From assembly GCA_018829445.1 (NCBI GenBank), contig JAHJTV010000078.1, forward strand, positions 1 through 64,000: DNA of 64,000 bases, in the 5' to 3' direction. The notes below the pieces were generated by a model. It ran no database searches and was not told the DNA's origin. It saw only the letters and a program-made list of their open reading frames with translations. This stretch comes from a bacterium. Its GTDB lineage: Bacteria; SAR324; XYD2-FULL-50-16. How positions within the stretch are numbered: position 1 is the first letter of the stretch; every line of letters starts with the position of its first letter. Positions 6,312 through 15,226 of this stretch are shown piece after piece. The translations under genes were made by a program, and so were the position numbers.

Positions 6312-6427
6312 AGCAACAACTTACAAAAGCTACCAGCGGTCCGCCCTCTATACGCTGTAGAATAGTATCCATTGCTAATTCATCATTAATTCGAACCTGT
6401 GGCAGCGGCCGCTAAAACAAGTGCTCG
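6312..6427 (+). other. attC-like recombination site 9
   Basis: AGCGG-T-CCGC (6335-6344) pairs with GCGGCCGCT (6405-6413), leaving T6340 unpaired. An AGCAAC box lies near 6312-6317. The right outer box is degenerate (GTGCTCGG, 6421-6428). The bulged stem is clear even though the terminal box is not. Confidence 0.58.
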
Positions 6428-6441
6428 GCAAGGTAAGTCCT

Positions 6442-7008
6442 ATGATATATTTTCAAAGACATGGGGAAAGTGAAACAAACGTAAAGAAAATATTTACCTG
6501 CAGGAAAATAGATCCAGAATTAACAGATCACGGACAACAACAGATAAAAAATAAAATTCCATATTTTGAAAGCAGGAATATCAAAAAAATAATATCAAGC
6601 CCCTCAAAAAGAGCTATTCAATCAGCAAATATTATTGGCGAAGCATTAAAGATAGAAGTTCAAAAAAATGAAAACCTTCTAGAAATAAATATCGGAGATT
6701 TAGAGGGTAAATCAGAAATGGACCCTGTTCATTTAGATTCGTTTTTTCAGATACTTACAGATTGGCAAATCAATCATGTAAACAGTAGATTCACAAATGG
6801 AGAGTCCAAATCAGAAATGGACATTAGGGTGAAGAATATTTTTTCTATTGCTGAAAGCGATACCATATATGTATGCCATGCTGGTTTCATTGCATGTGCA
6901 ATGGCGATTTATTCTTTTCCATTTAAAACAATACAAGACCTTTTTTTACCTCGTGCTGGTACAGCTACCTATTCCCTCAAAGAAAGGGTGTGGGAAATAA
7001 TTAAATAA
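6442..7008 (+). CDS. Histidine phosphatase superfamily protein
   Basis: 188 residues, phosphoglycerate-mutase-like fold. The catalytic signature FQRHGESETN is at the N-terminus. ISSPSKRAIQSA provides the second arginine of the phosphate pocket, LLEINIGDLEGK the acid-containing loop, and TIYVCHAGF the second catalytic histidine. The protein is short and probably a broad-specificity or sugar-phosphate phosphatase (cobalamin CobC-like is also possible, given CbiZ two cassettes upstream). I chose ATG 6442 because the signature begins four residues in; the GTG at 6421 would lie in the attC-like palindrome. Confidence 0.75.
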   Translation: MIYFQRHGESETNVKKIFTCRKIDPELTDHGQQQIKNKIPYFESRNIKKIISSPSKRAIQSANIIGEALKIEVQKNENLLEINIGDLEGKSEMDPVHLDSFFQILTDWQINHVNSRFTNGESKSEMDIRVKNIFSIAESDTIYVCHAGFIACAMAIYSFPFKTIQDLFLPRAGTATYSLKERVWEIIK

Positions 7009-7085
7009 CCGAACAGGTCACTTCACCTGAACGCGACCGCCCGCCTGCTTCGAACGTTTGCAGCAGGTGGTTTCGGTGCTATCTT
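7009..7085 (+). other. Degenerate attC-like palindrome 10
   Basis: The spacer is GC-rich, unlike its flanking genes, and carries CACCTG (7026-7031) that can pair with CAGGTG (7065-7070), plus an ACCGCCCGCCTGC arm. The boundary boxes (ATAACCG and CGGTGCT) are degenerate. It lies between two unrelated genes as expected for a cassette junction. Confidence 0.35.
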
Positions 7086-7105
7086 CAAAAAAATGAGTCT
7101 TAAAC

Positions 7106-7777
7106 ATGAGATCAAACAGAGAAAAATCTACAACCATAGCAGGCTTGTTATACTTATTGGCAATTATTGCGGGAATCCTGAGCATTGCATATGCCATAGA
7201 CGACCCGGAATACTTGATTAAAGCTTCATCAAGCGTTACTTCCGTTATGATTGCAGCTTTTTTTCATTTTCTGATGGCTCCCATATATTTAGGGATAGCC
7301 ATTTCTCTATATCCGGTTTTAAAGAAAAGTAATCAATGGTTAGCTTTTGGATTCATTGCTTTTAGGATAATTGCATCCGTTTTTATTATTATAGGAGTGA
7401 TTATCCTATTATTGCTCCTAACATTGAGTCAGGAGTATGTTGGCGCTGGAACACCGGATTTTCCATATTACCAGACACTGGGTGGATTACTTCAAATGGG
7501 GCGTGATTTGACAAATCATGTCGCAACGATATTAGCAGTAAGTTTTGGAGGACTGCTATTTTATATTTTGCTGCTAAGAGGCAAATTGGTACCTCAGTGG
7601 CTATCTGGCTGGGGGTTGCTTGGTACAATGTTAACTATTGTGGCAAGCTATCTGGTTATGTTTCAACTTATCAAAGTGATATCTCAGGCGTATATCATAA
7701 TGAACATTCCAATGGCCTTGCAGGAAATTGTATTGGGTGTGTGGCTTATAGTTAAGGGGGTTAATAAAAAACCGTGA
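7106..7777 (+). CDS. DUF4386-family membrane protein
   Basis: 223 residues with about six hydrophobic segments (approximately 12-30, 45-72, 76-108, 138-160, 165-190, 196-216). The pattern TAGLLYLLAIIAGILS at the start, followed by a conserved amphipathic stretch and GRDLTNHVATILAVSFGGLLFY, matches the DUF4386 family of unknown function that is common in mobile and accessory regions. It probably resides in the inner membrane. It is the last gene with cassette-like character: no attC-like palindrome follows it. Confidence 0.7.
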   Translation: MRSNREKSTTIAGLLYLLAIIAGILSIAYAIDDPEYLIKASSSVTSVMIAAFFHFLMAPIYLGIAISLYPVLKKSNQWLAFGFIAFRIIASVFIIIGVIILLLLLTLSQEYVGAGTPDFPYYQTLGGLLQMGRDLTNHVATILAVSFGGLLFYILLLRGKLVPQWLSGWGLLGTMLTIVASYLVMFQLIKVISQAYIIMNIPMALQEIVLGVWLIVKGVNKKP

Positions 7778-8179
7778 TCGTCCTCGTAGTCGTGCACGAT
7801 TATTGTTTTACATAACTTATGACTTTCATTGAACCATGGCAAATTCCAAAGTCAAACATTCTGTGTGTAAAATGAATTTTCAATTTTCCGAGTACGTTCA
7901 CGTTTACGAGCACGGTTAACATATAATGGCAAAGCCTCTGAACATAACCTGGCCCAGAGTACCAGGTTTTCTCTGAACAATTAAATAAAAGACAAGGTTG
8001 CCGAATTATGAAAATTTATCGATTCTGGCTGCGGCGTCATTTGGCCTCTGGGCTAATGTATGGTAAGTCTTTGAAACATTTAACCACACCATCTTTCCAG
8101 AGTTGATTTGTTACCTCATGTCAGTTGAATAAACAAGAGGTCTCTTCGATTAAAAACCAAAAAATATGAGTAACTGACC
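7778..8179. other. Intergenic region at the right border of the cassette array
   Basis: About 400 bp without a convincing gene. It contains a terminator-like hairpin at 7946-7970, and a possible 32-codon ORF at 8008-8106 that lacks a good ribosome binding site and is not called. No attC-like structure was seen, so the array probably ends here. Confidence 0.6.
7946..7970 (+). terminator. Terminator-like hairpin
   Basis: AACCTGG (7946-7952) and CCAGGTT (7962-7968) form a perfect 7-bp stem with a 9-nt loop, followed by only four T residues. It lies 170 bp after the DUF4386 gene, so it may end a transcript leaving the array. Confidence 0.45.
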
Positions 8180-10045
8180 ATGAAAAAACTGATTCTACTT
8201 GCTGTTCCTCTGTTGCTCCTGATTCTTATTTACATCGGCTATCAGAAATTAAAGATGCCGACCCTGTCTGTAAGAAAAAACCTCCCCACCGTTCCCGATA
8301 CGATTCGCCCAACTCTTTACGGGAAGGTGATTGGCAGTAGTGAACAAAACGGCAGTCATGTCTGGCTGGGGATTCCATATGCAAAACCTCCGGTTAATCA
8401 ACTGCGTTGGAGACCCCCTCAACCTCCCGAACCCTGGGACAATGTTAGAAAAGCTGTTTCAACAGAGTCGATCTGTACCCAGATCGGAGGGCTTTTAGGA
8501 GGTGTTCCCCAGGATCAATTTGACAAACCGATTGGATCTGAAGATTGTTTATATCTGAATATCTGGGCCCCTCCCTTCAGTCCGGATAACCTTCCAACCG
8601 GTGATAAGCAGTTGCCGGTTATGGTTTGGATTCATGGTGGCGGAAACAGCATCGGGCATGGCGGTAATTATGTCGGCAAGGATCTGGCGATTAACCACAA
8701 GGTAATCCTGGTAACCATTAACTACAGGCTGGGCCCGTTCGGTTGGTTTTACCATCCGGCAATCAGAGAGCAAGGAGAACAGGAGATTGATAAGACAGGT
8801 AATTTTGGGAACTTGGATACCATTCGCGCGTTGACCTGGGTTAAAAACAACATCTCCGGCTTCGGAGGAAATCCTGACAATGTAACCGTTTTCGGGGAAT
8901 CTGCAGGGGGAAGAAACACACTAACCTTGATGCAGTCGCCCTTGGCAAAAGGATTGTTTCACAAAGCTATTGTTCAAAGTGGTGCTTTCGAAACGATTTC
9001 TCCAGCTGTTGCGGAAAACTATCAAGACGCTCCAGATCCGGGTAGCCCCCACAGTTCGAGAGAAATCATCAATCGATTGCTTATCAGTGATAAACTCGCT
9101 GAAAATCGTGAACAGGCAAAAGCATATCAAAATAATATGTCATTGCTAAATCTCAGAAAATATCTGTATAATAAAAGCAATTTTGATCTGATAAAAACTT
9201 ATAAAATCTGGGCTGGAGGAATGCTACATATTCCAAGAATGGTAAAGGATGACATCGTTTTCCCAAGCCTGGAGTCCCATGAGATTTTCAAAGATACAGG
9301 CAATTACACCCCCATTCCCCTGTTGATAGGAACAAATCGGGACGAGTTCAAGATATTCATGGCTGAGGACACCCGTTTTGTTGATATTTATTTTGGGCTC
9401 TATAGAAAGATTAAGAATACAAAGCTTTACAACCTATATGCCAAATACCGATCAGACGCCTGGAAAGCAACCGGAGCCGATAATATTGCACGGCAAATTG
9501 CACAATCGGACGGTGGAAATGTTTACGTCTATCGTTTCGATTGGGACGAGGAGCCGTCAATCTTGGGAATAGATGTCAGTGAGTTTTTAGGGGCAGCCCA
9601 CGGCGTCGAAATTCCCTTTGTGTTCGGAAACAGTGAATCGGGATTCACGTCATCATTTACCGATTCTGAGGAAAACAGGCAGGGACGGATGCAATTGTCT
9701 TCAAAGATCACTTCCTATTGGACCCAATTTGCATATTCGGGGGCACCGGAAAAAGGAAGAGACAACAACCAGGTTTACTGGGCCCCCTGGAATGGCGCTA
9801 ACACCGGAAGAATGATGATTCTGGATAGTGAAAAAGCCGGTGGAACCCGAATGGTTGAATTTCAAATCAGTTTACATGATATAAAAAAACGATTGATCGA
9901 AGAAACCGAAATCGAAAACAGAGAAATCCATTGCTCACTGTACCTGGATCTTTTCTTCAAGACTCCATTCTGGAATGAAACAGAGTACATGAAGTTAAAT
10001 GATGTTGGATGCAAAATGCCCTTGGCAATTAATCCGATTCTATAA
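8180..10045 (+). CDS. Type B carboxylesterase
   Basis: 621 residues, alpha/beta-hydrolase of the carboxylesterase/lipase type B family. A hydrophobic N-terminus (residues 4-20) acts as a signal anchor or signal peptide, so the enzyme is probably periplasmic or membrane-attached. The oxyanion loop WIHGGGN is near residue 150; the nucleophile is Ser241 in FGESAGG; the acid is in GTNRDEF (around Glu389); the base is in GAAHGVE (around His474). SEDCLYLNIWAP is the second family signature. The substrate is unknown. The next gene begins 7 bp after its stop, so esterase and sensor are probably co-transcribed. Confidence 0.88.
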   Translation: MKKLILLAVPLLLLILIYIGYQKLKMPTLSVRKNLPTVPDTIRPTLYGKVIGSSEQNGSHVWLGIPYAKPPVNQLRWRPPQPPEPWDNVRKAVSTESICTQIGGLLGGVPQDQFDKPIGSEDCLYLNIWAPPFSPDNLPTGDKQLPVMVWIHGGGNSIGHGGNYVGKDLAINHKVILVTINYRLGPFGWFYHPAIREQGEQEIDKTGNFGNLDTIRALTWVKNNISGFGGNPDNVTVFGESAGGRNTLTLMQSPLAKGLFHKAIVQSGAFETISPAVAENYQDAPDPGSPHSSREIINRLLISDKLAENREQAKAYQNNMSLLNLRKYLYNKSNFDLIKTYKIWAGGMLHIPRMVKDDIVFPSLESHEIFKDTGNYTPIPLLIGTNRDEFKIFMAEDTRFVDIYFGLYRKIKNTKLYNLYAKYRSDAWKATGADNIARQIAQSDGGNVYVYRFDWDEEPSILGIDVSEFLGAAHGVEIPFVFGNSESGFTSSFTDSEENRQGRMQLSSKITSYWTQFAYSGAPEKGRDNNQVYWAPWNGANTGRMMILDSEKAGGTRMVEFQISLHDIKKRLIEETEIENREIHCSLYLDLFFKTPFWNETEYMKLNDVGCKMPLAINPIL

Positions 10046-10052
10046 TTTATTT

Positions 10053-12038
10053 ATGAAACTCCAAACGGTGGGTTTACCCAATCAAATCCCAGGTAAAGTG
10101 CTTTTTTTAATCCTCCTGATGGTAATTCCACTGGGATTTTTCTCATATGCAGACGTAGAATCCACAGTATTTGATCAGTTTATTCCCCAACTCAGGCAAA
10201 ACCTATATCTCACAACTGAAGAACAGCTTTGGATAAAAAACCACCCTGTTATACGAATCGCCGGACCTAAGTCTTTTCCGCCTTTTTATTTTCATAATGA
10301 AAACGGTATTGAACAGGGCATCGGTGCTGACTATTACAGACTGATTTTCAGATCACTCGGAGTTGAAACGGAAACTCAGAGGAACCTGCCCTGGACCGAG
10401 GTTTTATCCGGAATAAAAGACAAAAGAATTGATGTCATTGCTTTCAGTGCCAAAACCGAAGAGCGGGAGCAGTACCTGGATTTTACCCGCCCTTATTTAT
10501 CCTTCCCTTTGATAATCGTAAGCAGAACTGATGCAGCCTATATCGGTGGTTTGAATGACCTGATTGACAAAAGAATCGCATGCGTACGAAAAAATGCTGC
10601 CTGTGAGTGGATTAAACGGGATTTTGGGGCTTTGAACTTTATCTGGGTTAACACCCCCCTGGAAGCGATGGAATATGTTGCCTTTGACAAAGCTGATGTT
10701 CATATCGAGAACCTGGCTGCTGCCACCTATCAGATTCAGTATAAGGGGTTTAACAATCTAAAAATCGCAGCCCCTACCAGTTACGGCAACTATAATATCC
10801 ATTTTGCCGTTCGCAAGGATTGGAATGAATTGGTGACTATCTTGAATAAAGCATTGTCGGCCGTCCCCGCTGAAGCTGATATCGCCATTCGGTCCAAATG
10901 GTTATCCCAAAATTTAGATCAAGAATTTCAGCAAACCCTGATAAAGTGGATATTGATTATTTCTGGCGTTGCCCTGGTCATTATCCTGATCATCCTGAGA
11001 TGGAACCGTCGTCTCAGAAATGAAATCGCGGAACGAAAAAAACTTACAGCAGCTCTTAGCGAATCGGAGGCGGTTTTTTCCGCTGTGTTTCAAAACAGTC
11101 CTGCTGCCATCACTATCTCTTCTATCAAGTCAGGCAAATATATCAATATCAACGACGCGGTTACCACATTTACCGGTTTTTTACACTCAGAAATGATTAA
11201 TGGCACTGCAAACGATTTAAATATTTGGGAAAACCCGGCTGATCGTCAACAACTGGTCGAAAAGATATCAGATGGAGAAACAGTACGTAACAAGGAGTTC
11301 TCTTTTATCGACAGAAACGGGAAACGAAAATTCGGGCTGATATCCGGCACCAGAATAAAAGTCGGTAACGACCCCTGTGTAATGCTAGTCACCATGGATA
11401 TCACCGATCTCAAGCAAACGGAAAAAAGACTTGAAGAAACCAAGGAAAGGTATACTTCCCTTTTTGAGAGATCGCTCGATCCGGTAATTATATATGATTT
11501 ACAAGGCCAATTGATCGACGCTAACCTTATTGGGCTGGAACTCCTTGGTGTTACAAAAGAGGAGCTCTCTTCCATCAATTTATTTGAATTGATGGATCAG
11601 GAACAACAAAAGATGCTGATACAATCTAATGAAGAAATTGTGCAGTACGGGGGGCAGAAAGAGCTTAGAGAATACAAATTGCGTCATAAAGACGGAAGCA
11701 ATTACTGGTTGGAAGCCACGGGAACAGCTATTTATGAAGATGGAAAGCTGATTGCCATCCAGGGACTTGGCCGCAATATTACTGATCGGAAAAAGGCGGA
11801 ACAGGAGCAGAAGAGGCTTATCAGCAAACTTCTGGACGCCCTGGACAATATCAAAAACCTCAAAGGAATGCTTCCGATCTGTGCAAACTGTAAAAAAATT
11901 CGAGATGATAAAGGGTATTGGAACCAGATAGAATCCTATATCGAAGAACACTCCGAAGCCCTATTCAGCCATGGCATCTGCCCCGATTGCGCAGAACAAT
12001 TGTATGGGCATGAACCCTGGTTCGGCAAGAAAAAATAA
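10053..12038 (+). CDS. Periplasmic-binding/PAS sensor protein without kinase domain
   Basis: 661 residues. After a signal peptide (1-33) comes a bacterial extracellular solute-binding domain of family 3 (about 55-290; IRIAGPKSFPPFYF, GIGADYYRLIF, DVIAFSAKTEEREQYLDFTRPY). A transmembrane helix follows (about 300-320), then two PAS domains (about 340-455 and 465-590), each ending in the DIT.LK or NITDRKKAE signature. The C-terminus is a Cys-rich motif, CANCKKIRDDKGYW...HGICPDC, found at the end of many PAS proteins and probably zinc-binding. No histidine kinase or cyclase domain is present. I preferred ATG 10053 over 9999 because it begins the signal peptide. It may sense esterase products. Confidence 0.78.
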   Translation: MKLQTVGLPNQIPGKVLFLILLMVIPLGFFSYADVESTVFDQFIPQLRQNLYLTTEEQLWIKNHPVIRIAGPKSFPPFYFHNENGIEQGIGADYYRLIFRSLGVETETQRNLPWTEVLSGIKDKRIDVIAFSAKTEEREQYLDFTRPYLSFPLIIVSRTDAAYIGGLNDLIDKRIACVRKNAACEWIKRDFGALNFIWVNTPLEAMEYVAFDKADVHIENLAAATYQIQYKGFNNLKIAAPTSYGNYNIHFAVRKDWNELVTILNKALSAVPAEADIAIRSKWLSQNLDQEFQQTLIKWILIISGVALVIILIILRWNRRLRNEIAERKKLTAALSESEAVFSAVFQNSPAAITISSIKSGKYININDAVTTFTGFLHSEMINGTANDLNIWENPADRQQLVEKISDGETVRNKEFSFIDRNGKRKFGLISGTRIKVGNDPCVMLVTMDITDLKQTEKRLEETKERYTSLFERSLDPVIIYDLQGQLIDANLIGLELLGVTKEELSSINLFELMDQEQQKMLIQSNEEIVQYGGQKELREYKLRHKDGSNYWLEATGTAIYEDGKLIAIQGLGRNITDRKKAEQEQKRLISKLLDALDNIKNLKGMLPICANCKKIRDDKGYWNQIESYIEEHSEALFSHGICPDCAEQLYGHEPWFGKKK

Positions 12039-12074
12039 TGGCAGGAAATCGAACCTTAACAAAACGGGTTATTA

Positions 12075-13400
12075 CTAACTCGATAGCCTGGCTTTCGGCT
12101 GACATAAACCAGCCTGCGCCAAATCATCAATAAAAGTCTGTACCGCTTGATAAGCCGAAGAAACCGCAATACCCGATCCGCTTTTTTCCCTGGCCCAATC
12201 CTGGTGAGCATTAATAATACCAATCGAAAACAGGTTATTAAAAACAGGTTTTAAATTTTTATTCAGAGGTCGGAATCCACAATCGGTCTCTATTCCCACC
12301 CTGTTTATCTCATGTCCTTGGGGATTGAAGAACCTGATCCGATAAGGATTTTGCTTCTGCTCCAGATGCGCAACAGGGAGATTAAACAGGCTTTCCTTGA
12401 CCTCTCCATTGTTAAAAATCAATCCTTTCCCCAGGAAACGACCTGTTGCCAGAATTACGCCTTTGGATCGTATCCGGACAGATCCGGTATCTTTATCCCA
12501 TCCGGTGTGAAATACACCGTCCTTCGCTCTTTCAATTGTTTCAATTAATTGACGATGAAATCGCAATACTCCGAGTCTCTGCAGCCCTCTTTCAAACGCT
12601 TCCTTAAGCCTCAAACCTGGAATTGATGGCGGCATCGATGGGATTTCAAAAACCGGAACTCCCAGTTTTTCTACCATTATTTTTAATATTTTCCCGGTTT
12701 TAAGTATCCCTAAGATCGCCGGAAGTCCGACATATGCTGCACCATTCAGGTGAGGTTTTATGGTTTCAATCAGAGCCATCAGGTTCTTCTCATTCTCCAA
12801 AGCCCATGCCATGTGCTCTGCTGAAACTTCAGAATAGCCTTCGAATCCGGGAAACTCGATTCGTGCAGACGTCAAAGTTGGCCATTTCTCTTTTATGGTC
12901 TCAACAATCTGCCTACTGCTAAAGCCTCGCAAACCTTTTATATCAATAATCAGGCTCGGTTTTTTACTCACATAGGCATCTACACACGCTTGCATGGTTG
13001 AGGGGACAAAACAGCTTTTTTTTAGAGTTCCCATGGATGTTAGCACCTGTAAATTTTGATCCGTGGATCCACTGTAATCCAGCCCCTCCTGCTTTAAAAA
13101 CCCGATTATCTGGCTCAAAGAGTCCATCAGGTCATTTTTTGCAACCTTGGAATAGGGATGATCGGCAGAGTGTTTTATAATTTCCCTTACCGCAGACAGA
13201 GGACTGTTCCAGCTTTTTGTCGCTGCCTGAGAGGCAACCTCTGCAATATCCAATAATCCGCTATGAAAACCCAGCGTTGTATGTTTACTGACCTGGACAG
13301 TTGACAACCCGTTTGCTGCAGCAAAATATGCAGCACACATCCCGGATAATCCGGAACCGATAATCAGTAAATCGCAGTCTATCTGTCTCTCTTTAACCAT
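12075..13400 (-). CDS. glpB: Anaerobic glycerol-3-phosphate dehydrogenase subunit B
   Basis: 441 residues, close to the usual GlpB length of about 420. The N-terminal DLLIIGSGLSGMCAAYFAAANG is the FAD dinucleotide-binding fold. LGFHSGLLDI, FPGFEGYSE, and the C-terminal DCGFRPL.KN..P.FNNLFSIGIINAHQDW...SGSGIAVSSAYQAVQ follow the GlpB pattern. GlpB supports GlpA in oxidising glycerol-3-phosphate to dihydroxyacetone phosphate. The gene follows glpA with a 71-bp gap on the same strand. No glpC, the usual Fe-S membrane anchor, follows; the next gene is convergent. Repression by the neighbouring GlpR is likely. Confidence 0.85.
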   Translation of the reverse strand: MVKERQIDCDLLIIGSGLSGMCAAYFAAANGLSTVQVSKHTTLGFHSGLLDIAEVASQAATKSWNSPLSAVREIIKHSADHPYSKVAKNDLMDSLSQIIGFLKQEGLDYSGSTDQNLQVLTSMGTLKKSCFVPSTMQACVDAYVSKKPSLIIDIKGLRGFSSRQIVETIKEKWPTLTSARIEFPGFEGYSEVSAEHMAWALENEKNLMALIETIKPHLNGAAYVGLPAILGILKTGKILKIMVEKLGVPVFEIPSMPPSIPGLRLKEAFERGLQRLGVLRFHRQLIETIERAKDGVFHTGWDKDTGSVRIRSKGVILATGRFLGKGLIFNNGEVKESLFNLPVAHLEQKQNPYRIRFFNPQGHEINRVGIETDCGFRPLNKNLKPVFNNLFSIGIINAHQDWAREKSGSGIAVSSAYQAVQTFIDDLAQAGLCQPKARLSS

Positions 13401-13471
13401 TTTTAAAAATCCAGTAGGGGTGCATGCTTTGAGTTGATTGAATCGTCAACAACACAGGTAGTGAGTCAACT

Positions 13472-15052
13472 CTAATCGAGGATCTCGTCATCTTTTACCG
13501 CCAACTCAAGCCCGAACAGATTGCAGTGTAGGCTTTCCATCATTTCAACCTGTTCTGCAGAGATTGCGGAAATGACAGGCCTGATACCACGCCAGCGGTT
13601 TTCAATAAAATCATGAATTATCTTCAGTCCGGAATCATTTTCGAGATAACCCTTGTCATATAAAAAGGAGGCGACCCTCACACTGCAAAATGCGCCTTGA
13701 CAGGGCCCCTTTCCGATTCGACTGCGCAAACCGATCGCTTTCAAATCCGGAATCAATCCCTGAGCTCGAAGTGAATCTGCAATGTTCGCAACTGAAGATG
13801 CCGGAACCATCTCACATTCGCACAGAATTCCACCCATTCCCTCCCGACTTTTAATCCAGATTGAAGGAGCCAGTCCGGGTTCTGTCCATTTATTTGCAGT
13901 CGAAGAGCCAATCTTCACCTTCCGCGTACCACACTTCTCCTTTACGCCCAGTTTCCTGCAGACCAGATCAGCCGTTTTTTCCGCCATCAGTCTACAGGTT
14001 GTCAGCTTTCCCCCGGTAATCGTTATGAAATTCTCAATGCCATCTGCTTCATGATCAATCAGTGCAAATCCTCTGGATACGGAACGACTATCCTCATCCG
14101 TTTCCTCTCCGACACCAACCAAAGGTCTTACACCCGCATATGCCCTGATAATACGGGTTGATTGCAAAATAGGGATCATGGCGGCGCATTCATCAACAAT
14201 ATAATCAGTTTCAATGGTTGTCGGTCTGATATTATCCAGGTTTTCCGCCAGTATTGAAGTAGTACCTAAAACCGACACCGTTCCGCCCGGGACAATAATA
14301 TCCGCATCAGCCGGGGTGCGAAGGCGGTTTATTACCCTGGTTGCCAGGCGATTTTGAGTAATTATCAGGCTCCCTTTGGAATAGATCATATCAAGACCAA
14401 TACCGGCTAAGGCTGCCACTTCACCCGCCCATGCGCCCGATGCATTGATAACCAATTCAGCGCTGACTTTGATCTCCTGTTTCGTATTGATATCTGCCAA
14501 AACAACCTGATCGATCTGTTTCGCTTTCCGAAAGCCGATCACCTTATGGTAACTGAGATATCTGCTTCCCAGTCTGCAGGCATCTTCCATCATCTCCAAT
14601 GAAAGCATGAAGGGATCAATGGCTGCATCCTCAACCTGGAATGCAGCTATCGTTTTCGCCGAAAGTGCAGGTTCCAGATGTCTTGCTTCTGCGACACTCA
14701 ATGCCTTGACCGATATTTTCGCTTTCGAACATAAGGCGGGGAACTCCGCAATATAACGTTCATCATCCCCTTCTACAGCCACAAATAGTCCTCCTGTATT
14801 TTCAATGCAATGAGGAGCAATCTGTTTGAGGATTAACGATTCCTGCTTACATTCCACGGCAGCACTCAAATCAGAATATACATAACGGGCTCCGCTATGA
14901 AGCAATCCATGATTGGCTCCGGAAGCTCCCGAGTTTATATCTTTCTGCTCCACCAGCAGACAAGAGATTCCTCGTAAAGACAAATCTCTTGCTATTGCCG
15001 TTCCTGTTGCACCACCACCGATGATCAACACCTTTGCTGTAATCTCAGACAT
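13472..15052 (-). CDS. glpA: Anaerobic glycerol-3-phosphate dehydrogenase subunit A
   Basis: 526 residues. FAD-binding N-terminus (AKVLIIGGGATGTAIARDL), then the DAO-type core with GASGANHGLLHSGARYV, TGG.F, ITGGKLTTCRLMAEKTADLVC. A C-terminal BFD-like [2Fe-2S] region is present: CECEMV...IGKGPCQGAFC supplies the cysteines. This architecture is that of GlpA of the anaerobic GlpABC enzyme rather than aerobic GlpD. ATG 15052 is used; a TTG start at 15112 would add 20 residues without a ribosome binding site and would run through the operator. The gene is divergent from glpR and directly upstream of glpB. Confidence 0.88.
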   Translation of the reverse strand: MSEITAKVLIIGGGATGTAIARDLSLRGISCLLVEQKDINSGASGANHGLLHSGARYVYSDLSAAVECKQESLILKQIAPHCIENTGGLFVAVEGDDERYIAEFPALCSKAKISVKALSVAEARHLEPALSAKTIAAFQVEDAAIDPFMLSLEMMEDACRLGSRYLSYHKVIGFRKAKQIDQVVLADINTKQEIKVSAELVINASGAWAGEVAALAGIGLDMIYSKGSLIITQNRLATRVINRLRTPADADIIVPGGTVSVLGTTSILAENLDNIRPTTIETDYIVDECAAMIPILQSTRIIRAYAGVRPLVGVGEETDEDSRSVSRGFALIDHEADGIENFITITGGKLTTCRLMAEKTADLVCRKLGVKEKCGTRKVKIGSSTANKWTEPGLAPSIWIKSREGMGGILCECEMVPASSVANIADSLRAQGLIPDLKAIGLRSRIGKGPCQGAFCSVRVASFLYDKGYLENDSGLKIIHDFIENRWRGIRPVISAISAEQVEMMESLHCNLFGLELAVKDDEILD

Positions 15053-15112
15053 GATTTGTACTTTTGGAAGTTTTCGAAAAAATGGGAAGCTTTTAAGTTC
15101 ATTTCCAGGCAA

Positions 15113-15132
15113 AATGTTCTTTTATGAACTTT
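15113..15132. promoter_or_regulatory. GlpR-like operator
   Basis: AATGTTCTTTTATGAACTTT holds inverted GTTC and GAAC half-sites separated by 6 bp. That is the same spacing as the enterobacterial GlpR consensus WATGTTCGWT-AWCGAACATW. It lies 61 bp upstream of the glpA start and about 95 bp upstream of glpR, so it could control both directions. Confidence 0.5.
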
Positions 15133-15166
15133 CCATATTTTTTACCACTTGTCTATCTCAAAATTC

Positions 15167-15208
15167 AATGATAATCATTAATTATACAGAAATGGTGATA
15201 TTGCCATT
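15167..15208. promoter_or_regulatory. Two further palindromes in the glpA-glpR promoter region
   Basis: AATGATAATCATT (15167-15179) is a perfect palindrome matching the centre of the classical Fur box. AATGG, 8 bp, CCATT (15191-15208) is a second one. Both lie between the divergent genes. Iron control of the operon is possible but rests on motif resemblance only. Confidence 0.35.
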
Positions 15209-15226
15209 TTATACCATTCTTTCAAA

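Larger units (their letters stand above)
1..7777 (+). mobile_element. Integron-type gene cassette array (no integrase in window)
   Basis: About a dozen short, functionally unrelated, AT-rich genes lie in series, mostly on the plus strand. They are separated by GC-rich imperfect palindromes of about 70-120 bp. Several palindromes have an attC-like layout: an outer YYYAAC-type box, a left arm and right arm that pair except for one unpaired base on the left arm, and a final GTTRRRY-type box. Toxin-antitoxin pairs with their own promoters and single-gene cassettes are typical of sedentary chromosomal integrons. The box polarity places attI and intI to the left of position 1. The right border lies after the DUF4386 gene, where attC-like structure stops and ordinary operons begin. 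The array call is an inference from repeat structure; no integrase is visible. Confidence 0.72.

Noticed and set aside
8008-8106. Possible 32-codon ORF in the gap before the esterase
   Set aside because: No good ribosome binding site and no recognisable peptide; left as intergenic.
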